NCBI RefSeq assembly: GCF_018966525.1
Contig: NZ_CP076607.1
Span: 3,844,001 to 3,908,000, forward strand
DNA from: Paenibacillus sophorae
GTDB lineage: Bacteria; Bacillota; Bacilli; Paenibacillales; Paenibacillaceae
Direction of reading: 5' to 3'
DNA: 64,000 nucleotides
Under the pieces are notes generated by a model. The model did not search any database, was not told where the DNA came from, and saw nothing but the letters and a program-made list of their open reading frames with translations. Shown piece after piece: positions 52,434 to 60,313 of this stretch. Numbering within the stretch: position 1 is the first letter of the stretch; every line of letters begins with the position of its first letter. A program made the translations under genes and the position numbers.

Positions 52434-52482
52434 CTATGGATTACTGACGCCAATCCACTCGTCCCCCATGATCCGACAGTCA

Positions 52483-53022
52483 TTACTCCTTGTCGTTCTC
52501 TTCACCTACGATCGACCAGCGGTGGCGGAACTTTTTCAGTCGTGGCTGCAGTTCGCTCGGAGCCTCCGGCAGCAGCAGGCGCAGCTTCTTAATCCATTCT
52601 TCGAAAGAGGAGAATGAGGCGAACTGATTGGCCATCTCCGGAGTAAGGTACAGAAAATGCGGCGCCGGATAACGCTCGGTCAAATGACGCAGGGCGGAGT
52701 CGATCGGCGTATACTTTTTCCGCTTGCCCTCCAGGTTCTCCACCGTAATGTAGGAAGCACCCTGCTCTCTTTTCCATTCATGGAGACGGTCTTCCCTTTT
52801 ATAATATGAGCTAGCGGGCTCCTTGGACATTCTGCGAACCGTTTCCTCATGCAGCGGATAGAGCACAAGCTTGCTGAAGTTTTTGTCCAGCGCCGCCTGC
52901 GCCGCCGCTCTCAGTTCTTCATCGGTCGTATGTTCAAAGGAATCATAATAAACCAGTGTTCCTCTGCGGATCGTAGCCTGCGGATCGTAGCCGTAAGGCA
53001 CATGTTGTACTTCCCTCTTCAT
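52483..53022 (-). CDS. conserved soluble protein of unknown function
   Basis: 179 residues with a good GGGAGGCAAGAG site before the ATG. It is charged and soluble: GTLVYYDSFEHTTDEELRAA, LVLYPLHEETVRRMSKEP, KYTPIDSALRHLTERY and PHFLYLTPEMANQFASF. No Cys. The TLVYYDSFEHTTDEEL and PLHEET parts loosely recall nucleotidyltransferase-type Rossmann folds, but no complete motif is present, so no function is assigned. Confidence 0.7.
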   Translation of the reverse strand: MKREVQHVPYGYDPQATIRRGTLVYYDSFEHTTDEELRAAAQAALDKNFSKLVLYPLHEETVRRMSKEPASSYYKREDRLHEWKREQGASYITVENLEGKRKKYTPIDSALRHLTERYPAPHFLYLTPEMANQFASFSSFEEWIKKLRLLLPEAPSELQPRLKKFRHRWSIVGEENDKE

Positions 53023-53084
53023 CTCTTGCCTCCCGAAATCAACTTAATGAGCAGCCCTTTGTATTAGTATCTTACCGTTTGCGG

Positions 53085-53155
53085 ACAAAAAAATAAAATC
53101 GGCCTAAAGTTTCAACCGGGGTCCCGGGATTATACAGGATAAGGCCTTTAGCGGG
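53085..53155 (-). terminator. long-stem terminator candidate after the HAAS-SEDS gene
   Basis: CTAAAGGCC and an ACTTTAGGCC-type segment can pair over a long loop on the minus strand, followed by GATTTTATTTTTTT. Pairing alternatives exist. Confidence 0.4.
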
Positions 53156-53200
53156 CTGTGAACTAACACCCCCGGCCGCGATGTGAGTCACGCTAGGCGA

Positions 53201-54550
53201 TTAGCGCGCACGGGCTGACCGGACACGGGAATCATTCGCTGCACGAGGCAGTGTATCCTTCCTGCGGTAAATACTAAGCAGTAAACCGAGCGCGGCGAAC
53301 TCCGCCAGCAGGTGGCTGCCGCCGTAGCTTAAAAAGGGCAGCGGCAGATCAAGAATGAAAACATACCCGGTCAACATAAGCAATTCGTACACAAAAGGAA
53401 GGATGAGCAGCAGCATGATTCCCGCAAACAGCGTTTTGCCATAGTGATCGTGGATAGACCTCCAAGCCAGCACCGCTTGTGCAATAAACCAAACGATCAT
53501 TCCTGCAAGTACCAAACCCGCTAGGTAACCGAAAGTGTAAATCAAATAAGGAAACAGCATCTCGGAATATACATATGGAAGCTGGTCCCTGAGCGATCCG
53601 AATCCGTGCCCCAGCCAGCCCGCCGAAGCCATTGTTTCCCGCAGGTTAAGAATCAAGTAGCTTGCTTTCCTGGAAACCTTGTCCGGATCAATTGCGGCCA
53701 TCATTCCGATCCTATAAACAGGTACTTGCCACACATACATCAATACAGCTGTTACCGTTCCCGAAACCACAATAATTGAACGACGCCATCCACCGTTTAA
53801 CCAGACATAAACCATTAACGAAACCGCCAGAAATATGACTAACTCTGCCAATGCGCGCCCGAAAACGTAAAATAAACAAGGTACTACAATCATCGGAAGT
53901 GCTAACCGTTTCTTCAAGCGATAAGCCCCGGTATACAAATTCCAGTCCGGGGTCCATACTCCTGCCAAAGCGATGAGAAGAGTGTATGGACTCAAGCCAA
54001 TGACATTGATTCCAAAGCCCGCGATAAATATCCATCCTTTGACACCATGTATATTTATGTCTGATAAAAATACTGACGTCATACCGGTTAAAGTTATGGT
54101 ATACAACGCCCAGGAATAACGCCGAAGCTTACGATAATCGAAAAAAGCCAAGCCCAGCATTAAAACGATACCCATAATAAGATAATGAATGTGATTGTAT
54201 GCAAGCCTTTCATAGAGCTCGTTGGTTCCGGTGTTCCCTTTAGCGGCGCTAAGGGAGAGCATGCCAGACAACCCAATTGCCCCAAACAGCAGAACCACGG
54301 CAAGCAGCTTCCAATTCATTCGAGGCTTATGTACGTGGTGCAGACTTCTTCCGACAGTTTCCGGTTCGCCCATCTGCTCTAACGCCCACTTGACAGCCTC
54401 TTCTTTCCCAAAACCCATAGCTTCCCGTTCGCTGGCCAGTTCTTCCAGATGGTTTGCCAGTTCCATACGCAGCTCGCCATGAAGCTCCCGTGCTCTGACC
54501 TGTTCGCAAACTTTATCCAGGTAGACATTAAATTTATCGGTATTGCCCAT
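53201..54550 (-). CDS. HAAS-domain / SEDS (FtsW-RodA-SpoVE type) fusion protein
   Basis: 449 residues. Residues 1-75 are a HAAS-type helical domain (LHGELRMELANHLEELASER, VKWALEQMGEPETVGRSLHH). The rest has about ten membrane segments with SEDS features: HGVKGWIFIAGFGINVIGLS in the substrate loop region and LPLPFLSYGGSHLLAEFAAL near the end. SEDS proteins polymerise glycan strands from lipid II. The region where SEDS enzymes carry the catalytic Asp (usually ...TDFIFAVIxEELG) reads SEMLFPYLIYTFGYLAG, with Glu in place of Asp, and the PSE motif is missing. Polymerase activity is therefore doubtful. The ATG directly follows the PadR stop, so both are coupled. Confidence 0.75.
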   Translation of the reverse strand: MGNTDKFNVYLDKVCEQVRARELHGELRMELANHLEELASEREAMGFGKEEAVKWALEQMGEPETVGRSLHHVHKPRMNWKLLAVVLLFGAIGLSGMLSLSAAKGNTGTNELYERLAYNHIHYLIMGIVLMLGLAFFDYRKLRRYSWALYTITLTGMTSVFLSDINIHGVKGWIFIAGFGINVIGLSPYTLLIALAGVWTPDWNLYTGAYRLKKRLALPMIVVPCLFYVFGRALAELVIFLAVSLMVYVWLNGGWRRSIIVVSGTVTAVLMYVWQVPVYRIGMMAAIDPDKVSRKASYLILNLRETMASAGWLGHGFGSLRDQLPYVYSEMLFPYLIYTFGYLAGLVLAGMIVWFIAQAVLAWRSIHDHYGKTLFAGIMLLLILPFVYELLMLTGYVFILDLPLPFLSYGGSHLLAEFAALGLLLSIYRRKDTLPRAANDSRVRSARAR

Positions 54551-54877
54551 TCAGACTCCTCCTCTCCCCAATACGGAATCGACAGCATTACGGAAAATTA
54601 TCCATTCTCGTTTTTTTTCTTTCAGGATCTGCGATCCTTTGCCCGTGATGTGGTAGTATTTCCGCTTGCGCCCGTCAACTGTCTCCCAATAGGCTTGAAC
54701 CCAATCCTCAGCTTCCATGGCGTGTAGTATGGGATACAGCGTCCCTTCCTTCAGAGCGAACGCTCCTTCCGATTGTCGTTCAAGCTCTTTAATTAGCTCA
54801 TAGCCGTAGAACGGCCTGCCGTTTAACAGCATAAGCAACATCGTGGCCGTGCTGCCTTTCATAAGCTCCTTATTCAT
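54551..54877 (-). CDS. PadR-family regulator
   Basis: 108 residues from ATG 54877 (GGAGG 9 nt upstream). Winged helix: MNKELMKGSTATMLLMLLNG, FYGYELIKELERQSEGAFAL, KEGTLYPILHAMEAEDWV, then GRKRKYYHITGKGSQILKEK. PadR proteins paired with HAAS-domain membrane proteins usually control their own operon. The upstream spacer is rich in ATAGAATTACTATG-like dyads (54930-54970). Confidence 0.88.
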   Translation of the reverse strand: MNKELMKGSTATMLLMLLNGRPFYGYELIKELERQSEGAFALKEGTLYPILHAMEAEDWVQAYWETVDGRKRKYYHITGKGSQILKEKKREWIIFRNAVDSVLGRGGV

Positions 54878-55033
54878 TGCCATGTCCCTCCGCTTCCTTC
54901 TCATAGACCGTTTACAGTTATGAATAATAGTATTATACATAGTAATTCTATGCATAGCAATTCTATGTATTAATAGAAAATTTATCATTATAATCATTAA
55001 AGTTATACAAATTAAAATTTATTTTCAGAAAGC

Positions 55034-55061
55034 GAAAAACCGCTCCCTAATTGGAGAGCGG
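55034..55061 (-). terminator. intrinsic terminator of the ABC-2 operon
   Basis: CCGCTCTCC pairs with GGGAGCGG on the minus strand around AATTA, followed by TTTTTC. Confidence 0.85.
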
Positions 55062-55149
55062 CTCTTGATAAGTTAAATGCTTAACATTATTAAAGATAAT
55101 GGTTAATGTCCTGAACTAAAGTTTAACGAGCATCGGATTTGCAATTTTT

Positions 55150-55938
55150 TCAAGACCCCGCTCCCTTATATTTCCGTACTCCCCGGTTCCAGACAAACAA
55201 GCCGATGCTCACGAAGATCGCGCCCATGACCGGCGTCAGCAGTGCCATCCGCGTCATCTCTTCACGCTGGAGGAACAGTCCCGCCGGATAGACGCCGACA
55301 AAGGCGAACGGCAGAATCCAGGTCAGCAGAACCTGAATCGCCCGGTTGTAAATCGTCACCGGATAACGGCCGTAAGACTGGATGTTGTACATCAGCGGAA
55401 TGATGCCGGTGGGCGCGTCCGAATAGAAAGACAGCGCCGTCAGAGTTGTATAAATTCCCATATAAATGGCCGTAGCACTGATCGTCAGCAGGATTAACGC
55501 CGGAACCGTCCACCACTCGAACGGCAGCCCCAGATTCAAGCCGCTGACCGCCATAATGAGCAGCCCGATCAGTGAACCGATCAGCGCGGGCGGGTCCACA
55601 TTTTCCAAGAAAATCTGAAACAGATTGTGGGCGGGACGTGTCAGGATACGGTCCATTTCCCCTTTAACGATATAGCGTTCGCTGAAATTCCACATATTCA
55701 CGAAACAGGCGAACACACCCCAAGGCACCATAAAGAAGCCGTAAACAAAGACCACCTCGTTCTGGCTCCAGCCGGCAAGGCTGTTCGTATGCATAAAGAT
55801 AACGAAAATAAATATCAGATTTGTGACCTGGAACAGAAGATCCGAGAGTACCTCTACCCAAAAATCCGCGCGGTAGGTAAGTCGGGTCTTCATGTAATTT
55901 TTCAAGTATTCGGACAGCAGTCCCAAATGATATATCAC
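55150..55938 (-). CDS. ABC-2-type permease (COG3694-like)
   Basis: 262 residues, six membrane segments; starts MIYHLGLLSEYLKNYMKTRL, then TYRADFWVEVLSDLLFQVTN. WNFSERYIVKGEMDRILTRP is a conserved loop, and GVYPAGLFLQREEM is near the end. Third gene of a three-gene ABC-2 exporter with the ATPase at 56817 and another permease at 55943. This type is common in Paenibacillus; substrate unknown. Confidence 0.83.
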   Translation of the reverse strand: MIYHLGLLSEYLKNYMKTRLTYRADFWVEVLSDLLFQVTNLIFIFVIFMHTNSLAGWSQNEVVFVYGFFMVPWGVFACFVNMWNFSERYIVKGEMDRILTRPAHNLFQIFLENVDPPALIGSLIGLLIMAVSGLNLGLPFEWWTVPALILLTISATAIYMGIYTTLTALSFYSDAPTGIIPLMYNIQSYGRYPVTIYNRAIQVLLTWILPFAFVGVYPAGLFLQREEMTRMALLTPVMGAIFVSIGLFVWNRGVRKYKGAGS

Positions 55939-55942
55939 TTCC

Positions 55943-56824
55943 TCAGCCCCCCTGCACGAACAGACGCTGCCGCGCGGCGCGGTATAACCAGAACAGCGGA
56001 ATCAGCAGAATCGCAAACCATATGATTTGAATGCCAAACACGTTCCAAATCCCTACGCCCTGCACCCGCCCGGTAAAGACAGAGCCCGGCAGATAGGTAA
56101 TCGCCTGGAACGGCAGCAGCTTCAGGATGGAGGACATCCAGCCCGGAAACAGGCTGATCGGAATGATCAGGCCGGAGAACAAATCGACAACGACGCGCTT
56201 CATCCGCATCAGCCCCTCGTTATTCTCCACGAAAAAGGCCAGCAGCCCGGTGATAATGTTAATCTGCGAATTGATCAGGAAGCTGAAAAACAGCATGACC
56301 AAAAAGCCGGCCCACGCCGCCGGATCATGTGGAAGCTGTACCGGAAACAGCAGCATGGCAAGAGCCATGCCGGGGATCATAAACAGCAGGAAACGGAACA
56401 TTCCTTCTCCGAGACCCTGCATCATTTTGGCAAATACATAGTTATATGGCCTGATAAACTGGATGGCAATGCTTCCATCACGGATATCCGTCGAGATTTC
56501 CCTGTCGAGATTATTGAAGTAGAAAGCTCTGGCCATCCACGATACGGCCACATAGGTCGTCATCTGGGCAGCCGTAAAGCCTCCCAAAGACTCTCCCTGC
56601 CCGTAAATGGCTTTCCAGGTGAAATAATTGACACCGATATTAAGAGAATAGATTAAGATTCCGGTGTAATAATTCAGCCGGTATGCCAGCATGGTCAAAA
56701 AGCGGATGCGGATGAAATCGAAATACGCTTCTAACAGCAGTCTGCGCTGCCCGCGCTCAGACCCCTCGTCTCCCCTGTATCCGCCTCCCGGTGAAGCCGC
56801 TGCAACGGATGTACGATTAGACAT
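55943..56824 (-). CDS. ABC-2-type permease (COG4587-like)
   Basis: 293 residues from ATG 56824 (AAGGAG 6 nt upstream), overlapping the ATPase end by 8 nt; the longer frame to 56977 lies inside the ATPase gene. RIRFLTMLAYRLNYYTGILI, WMARAFYFNNLDREISTDIR, AIQFIRPYNYVFAKMMQGLG and LFSGLIIPISLFPGWM mark the family. Six membrane segments. Forms the heteromeric membrane part with the following gene. Confidence 0.83.
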   Translation of the reverse strand: MSNRTSVAAASPGGGYRGDEGSERGQRRLLLEAYFDFIRIRFLTMLAYRLNYYTGILIYSLNIGVNYFTWKAIYGQGESLGGFTAAQMTTYVAVSWMARAFYFNNLDREISTDIRDGSIAIQFIRPYNYVFAKMMQGLGEGMFRFLLFMIPGMALAMLLFPVQLPHDPAAWAGFLVMLFFSFLINSQINIITGLLAFFVENNEGLMRMKRVVVDLFSGLIIPISLFPGWMSSILKLLPFQAITYLPGSVFTGRVQGVGIWNVFGIQIIWFAILLIPLFWLYRAARQRLFVQGG

Positions 56825-57869
56825 GTCCGGCTCCTTCCCCTGATAGCGCCAGCATCGCCTCTTCCGTCTTATTCGCCGATCCGGACTGGTAAATACTGCG
56901 GACGATATCATCCGTGTTGGTCTCAATGATCTTGATATCCGTGATTTCGGCTTGTCCGACCACCCGCCCAAGCACATCCGATACGTTCAGTTCCAGCGGA
57001 ATCCACACCGTGGCAGCCAGGTTGTTCTCGGCTGTCCATTTTACGGACATTCCTGAAGTGAGCTGTTCCAGACGGTCAAGCTTCGTGGCGGTTCCGAACT
57101 GGAAGGCCACTTCGCGGCCAGTTCCCCAGCGCTCCTTCAGTTCGTCCAGGCCGCCGTCATAAATAATGCTTCCGTCATCGAGCATAATGACCCGCGAACA
57201 GAGCGCCTCAATGTCCTGCAAGTCATGGGTTGTAAGCAGAATGGTCGTACCATGCTCACGGTTCATATCCTTGAGAAAAGACCGAATTTCCGACTTGACG
57301 ACAATATCAAGCCCAATCGTCGGCTCATCGAGAAACACGATGGACGGATTATGCAGCAGGGCCGCTACCAGCTCGCAGCGCATCCGCTGCCCAAGACTGA
57401 GCTTGCGGACAGGGCGGTTCAGCAGTTCCTGAAGCTCAAGTCTCTCTACAAGCTCGTCCAATCTTTTCTTATAATCGGTCTCTCCAACACGGTACACCTT
57501 GCGGAGCAGTTCGAACGATTCAATCACGCCGATATCCCACCAAAGCTGGCTGCGCTGGCCGAACACGACGCCGATGTTCCGGACAAATTTCTCACGCTCC
57601 TCATACGGCACATAGCCGCCGACAGTCAACCGACCGGAAGTCGGGACCAGAATACCAGTTAGCATCTTAATGGTCGTTGATTTTCCCGCTCCGTTCTCGC
57701 CGATATATCCGCAGATTTCGCCCTCCGGAATTTGAAACGAGATATCCTTGACCGCAGCCACTTCGCTGTATTCCCGCTTAAACAAATCAACGAAGGCCCC
57801 TTTGAGGCCTCCGCGGTTTTTTTGCACTTTAAAGGTTTTCCGTAAATCCTGTACATCGATCGCTGCCAT
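56817..57869 (-). CDS. ABC-2-type transporter ATPase (COG4586-like)
   Basis: 350 residues from ATG 57869 (GCGAGG upstream). Walker A GENGAGKSTTIK near residue 58, signature KLSLGQRMRCEL near 152, Walker B IVFLDEPTIGLD near 175 and switch His in LTTHDLQDI. A C-terminal regulatory part of about 100 residues follows (FQFGTATKLDRLEQL). VFGQRSQLWWDIGVIESFEL is typical of this branch, which exports lipids or drugs. First gene of the operon. Confidence 0.88.
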   Translation of the reverse strand: MAAIDVQDLRKTFKVQKNRGGLKGAFVDLFKREYSEVAAVKDISFQIPEGEICGYIGENGAGKSTTIKMLTGILVPTSGRLTVGGYVPYEEREKFVRNIGVVFGQRSQLWWDIGVIESFELLRKVYRVGETDYKKRLDELVERLELQELLNRPVRKLSLGQRMRCELVAALLHNPSIVFLDEPTIGLDIVVKSEIRSFLKDMNREHGTTILLTTHDLQDIEALCSRVIMLDDGSIIYDGGLDELKERWGTGREVAFQFGTATKLDRLEQLTSGMSVKWTAENNLAATVWIPLELNVSDVLGRVVGQAEITDIKIIETNTDDIVRSIYQSGSANKTEEAMLALSGEGAGHV

Positions 57870-57956
57870 ATTATACCTCGCTAAACATTTAAGTTCATTC
57901 AAGAGCATTATAAAGGAACGGGTTAAAAAGCACCACCCTTTATGTCATTCTCCTTG

Positions 57957-58736
57957 TTACCTCGCCATAATTCCCGGCAGTATTTCCCCGTCCTGCACTC
58001 CGAGATGGCCGGAACGGGTCACCTTTGTGCGTAAATACTTCTCATTGAAGACGGAGACATCGCCCCACAGCGGCACACGCTTCACGGCATTCATACCTGC
58101 TGCCTTCAGCGCCATCAGCTTCTTCGGATTGTTCGTGATCAGTGTGACCGGCTTGCTGCGAAGGCGCTGAAGCACACTGATGGCGTCCTCATAGCTTCTG
58201 GAATCATCCTCAAAGCCCAGCTCCAAGTTCGCTTCCACGGTATCGTAGCCTTCTTCCTGCAGAAGGTATGCCATAGCCTTGCTGAACAGCCCAATGCCTC
58301 TTCCCTCATGATTGGCCAGATAAAAAAGAGCGCCGGAGCCGTTCTCCACGATCATCTTCATCGATTGGTGAAGCTGGTAGCCGCAGTCACAGCGTTTGCT
58401 GCCAAAAATATCGCCCGTGTGGCAAATGCTGTGCATCCGAATCAGCGCCGTTTCGGCATGTTCGAAATCCCCGTACACCAGGACGCTGGATTGCTGGCTG
58501 TCGGCAAGCTTCATCCCGGCCAGGCGGCCGATCAGCTTCTCCGTCATGTCTTCCCCCATGATCTCGGTCCGTTCTTCATCCGTAACACGGAGCCAACTGT
58601 ACCACTTAAACGTAACGGTCTCCCCATTTAAATTTACCGGCAGCGTGATCGGCCCGACCAGAATATTGGCGGAGTCGCTCTGTTCAATGGTTTGAATTTT
58701 ATTTTTCAATATGGAAACTACCTCGGGCTTGATCAT
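57957..58736 (-). CDS. ribA: GTP cyclohydrolase II, stand-alone
   Basis: 259 residues from ATG 58736 (AAGGAAGG upstream; the ATG at 58772 has none). Zn ligands in MHSICHTGDIFGSKRCDCGY near residue 120, LANHEGRGIGL with the catalytic Arg/Gly region, TVEANLELGF and LITNNPKKL match RibA. It converts GTP to the diaminopyrimidine precursor of riboflavin. It lacks the RibB domain usual in Bacillus-type bifunctional enzymes and has an N-terminal extension of about 80 residues (ILVGPITLPVNLNGETVTFK). Not in a rib operon; divergent from an HxlR regulator. Confidence 0.88.
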   Translation of the reverse strand: MIKPEVVSILKNKIQTIEQSDSANILVGPITLPVNLNGETVTFKWYSWLRVTDEERTEIMGEDMTEKLIGRLAGMKLADSQQSSVLVYGDFEHAETALIRMHSICHTGDIFGSKRCDCGYQLHQSMKMIVENGSGALFYLANHEGRGIGLFSKAMAYLLQEEGYDTVEANLELGFEDDSRSYEDAISVLQRLRSKPVTLITNNPKKLMALKAAGMNAVKRVPLWGDVSVFNEKYLRTKVTRSGHLGVQDGEILPGIMAR

Positions 58737-58810
58737 GAACGCACCTTCCTTAATTTCGTATTTCATCCCCATCTGCCGCTCACAGTAGAGTAGTCGGATT
58801 AATTAACGTT

Positions 58811-58831
58811 AAGTAACTATTTGTAAGTAAG
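58811..58831. promoter_or_regulatory. HxlR-type operator candidate A
   Basis: AAGTAACTATTTGTAAGTAA, with ACT and AGT half-sites, resembles the YodB-type dyad. Lies in the AT-rich spacer between ribA-like and HxlR genes. Confidence 0.5.
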
Positions 58832-58885
58832 TTTATCATTGTAATATATATTCGTCAAGTTATAATATATAAATAAATATTTATA

Positions 58886-58903
58886 ATTACTTATTGTAAG
58901 TTT
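58886..58903. promoter_or_regulatory. HxlR-type operator candidate B
   Basis: ACTTA-TTG-TAAGT dyad about 30 nt before the HxlR start, close to a TATAAT at 58910-58915. Confidence 0.5.
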
Positions 58904-58931
58904 ATGTTATAATGAATGTGAGGTGATGCAA

Positions 58932-59258
58932 TTGAAAGATTTCGTTATGTGTCCCCGCTTTGAAAAAGCGGTCGATCTGCTCAGCAAGCGTTGGGTCGCA
59001 CTGATCGTATTTGTGTTGATCCCCGGTCCGCGCCGGTTTGGTGAAATCGAAAGCTGCCTGTCCAATCTCAGCGGAAAGGTGCTCTCCGACCGGCTGAAAG
59101 AAATGGAGAACGAGGGCATTATCCAAAGGACGGTATACCCCGACATTCCGGTACGGATTGAGTATTCGCTGACTGCGAAAGGTACGGCGCTGGCTCCTAT
59201 TTTAAAAGAGATTGGCAGTTGGTCCTCGGAATGGGTCGAGCTTGGGTCCACCTTGTGA
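58932..59258 (+). CDS. HxlR-family transcriptional regulator
   Basis: 108 residues from TTG 58932, the start that leaves a 6-nt gap after GAGGTG. Winged helix with an N-terminal Cys: MCPRFEKAVDLLSKRWVALI, GPRRFGEIESCLSNLSGKVL, RLKEMENEGIIQRTVYPDIP. A second Cys lies in IESCLSN. Divergent from GTP cyclohydrolase II, its probable target. Confidence 0.85.
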   Translation: MKDFVMCPRFEKAVDLLSKRWVALIVFVLIPGPRRFGEIESCLSNLSGKVLSDRLKEMENEGIIQRTVYPDIPVRIEYSLTAKGTALAPILKEIGSWSSEWVELGSTL

Positions 59259-59273
59259 ACGGCCTGATCTTCT

Positions 59274-59320
59274 AAGCGCTTTATCAGTTCCCTTTCGGGG
59301 AAATGAATAAGGCGCTTTTT
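59274..59320 (+). terminator. intrinsic terminator of the HxlR gene
   Basis: AAGCGCTTTAT pairs with ATAAGGCGCTT with an inner TTCCC/GGGAA stem, followed by TTTTT. Confidence 0.88.
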
Positions 59321-59344
59321 CATTCCTTATCCTTCCTTCTACGC

Positions 59345-59378
59345 AAAAACACAGCCCTTTCATATTCGAAAGGACTGT
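59345..59378 (-). terminator. minus-strand terminator-like hairpin without an adjacent minus-strand gene
   Basis: ACAGTCCTTTC pairs with GAAAGGGCTGT on the minus strand (10 of 11), followed by GTTTTT. The nearest minus-strand gene ends at 59872, on the other side of the Met-rich gene. Confidence 0.6.
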
Positions 59379-59485
59379 AAACTGCCGGCTAATCCGCGCA
59401 TATTAGGATGTCGAAGTATTCGGATTAATGACATGTATATGGTAGGAATATACATAAGTATGACATATTATAGAATAAATTTATG

Positions 59486-59495
59486 GGGGTACCCC
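59486..59495. promoter_or_regulatory. GC-core palindrome upstream of the Met-rich gene
   Basis: GGGGTACCCC is a perfect palindrome in an otherwise AT-rich 200-nt region, with TATG and TACTA flanks. CsoR-family copper repressors bind short G/C-tract dyads with A/T flanks, so this could be a metal-responsive operator; the identification is tentative. Confidence 0.4.
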
Positions 59496-59576
59496 TACTA
59501 TTCCATTGAAAAAGCAAGAAAAATATAGTAATTTAAAAGAGTCAACAATACCTTTTAATAGAGAGGCGGAATTATT

Positions 59577-59789
59577 ATGGAAAGCATGTGTATGGAAATG
59601 ATGATGAATATGTGTATGGAAGACATGATGGCCAAGATGAAAAGCATGAAAATGTGCATGGAAAAAATGTCCGAGATGAATATGGAGTCCATGAACATGG
59701 AAATGATGATGAAAAAAATGCAAGACTGCGATGAAATGATGACAATGTGCATGACGATGATGCGTGAATGCATGCCAATGTCCAAGTAA
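59577..59789 (+). CDS. methionine-rich small protein (31 Met, 6 Cys of 70), putative metal-binding
   Basis: 70 residues, with GAGAGGCGG about 7 nt before the ATG and a terminator 25 nt after the stop. Begins MESMCMEMMMNMCMEDMM and ends CMTMMRECMPMSK. Met makes up 44 percent, mostly as MxM, MxxM and MMM, with six Cys (positions 5, 13, 27, 51, 58, 65), several as CM pairs. Acidic and lysine residues fill the rest, so the chain can be a soluble helix with Met faces. Met and Cys clusters bind Cu(I) or Ag(I) in proteins such as copper chaperones and periplasmic Met-rich proteins; a metal-buffer role is inferred. No known family is recognised. Real translation is likely because ribosome site, stop and terminator all fit. 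Confidence 0.75.
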   Translation: MESMCMEMMMNMCMEDMMAKMKSMKMCMEKMSEMNMESMNMEMMMKKMQDCDEMMTMCMTMMRECMPMSK

Positions 59790-59813
59790 TTATTCAAAAT
59801 TGAATCCGGTCTT

Positions 59814-59843
59814 GGCAGAGCAGACAACTGCATGCCTTTTTTT
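59814..59843 (+). terminator. intrinsic terminator of the Met-rich gene
   Basis: GGCA-GA-GCAG pairs with CTGC-A-TGCC around ACAA, followed by seven T. Confidence 0.85.
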
Positions 59844-59871
59844 ATGCCCTTTTTCAGGCTTTATTTATTGT

Positions 59872-60189
59872 TTAGTGATGCATATGGATGTATTTATCCT
59901 GAAGTTCTTTTGCCAAAGTGATTCTCTCCAGCTTAAGCTCCCAGACCCGCTCTCTCCAGGCTCTTGCCTGATTATCGTCCCCACCGGCCCGCAGCTTGTC
60001 GAACAGTTCCAGCAATACCGCGTTAATATCGTCAAAACGAATCCACATCTCTCTAACCTTCTGTTCGCGGATTTCCGCTTCCGTCATGTTCTTCAAATTC
60101 TTCAAGGTAGTAAGCAGATCGGCCTGCCACTGGGCATCGCCTAATTGCTTTGCATAATTATATAGGTCCAGATAATCATCGACAGACAT
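59872..60189 (-). CDS. small helical protein of unknown function
   Basis: 105 residues, charged and probably all helical (DDYLDLYNYAKQLGDAQWQA, LLTTLKNLKNMTEAEIREQK, WELKLERITLAKELQDKYIH). No Cys. A GAGAGATAGAA-type site precedes the ATG. Converges on the Met-rich gene; no terminator for it is visible on its own strand before the hairpin at 59345. I do not recognise a named family. Confidence 0.7.
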   Translation of the reverse strand: MSVDDYLDLYNYAKQLGDAQWQADLLTTLKNLKNMTEAEIREQKVREMWIRFDDINAVLLELFDKLRAGGDDNQARAWRERVWELKLERITLAKELQDKYIHMHH

Positions 60190-60313
60190 TTCTATCTCTC
60201 CTCGCTTTCTTTATACCAAGTATTATACTCGGTATTATAGATATTGCAATACCCTTCTAATAAAAAAGATAAACCGCCCTCTGGCAGAGGACGGCGCGGC
60301 CGGTTCATTTTTA

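Noticed and set aside
59481..59723. Histidine-rich ORF on the minus strand (HFFHHHFHVHG...)
   Set aside because: It is the antisense of the Met-rich gene: ATG read backwards gives CAT (His). It has no ribosome site.
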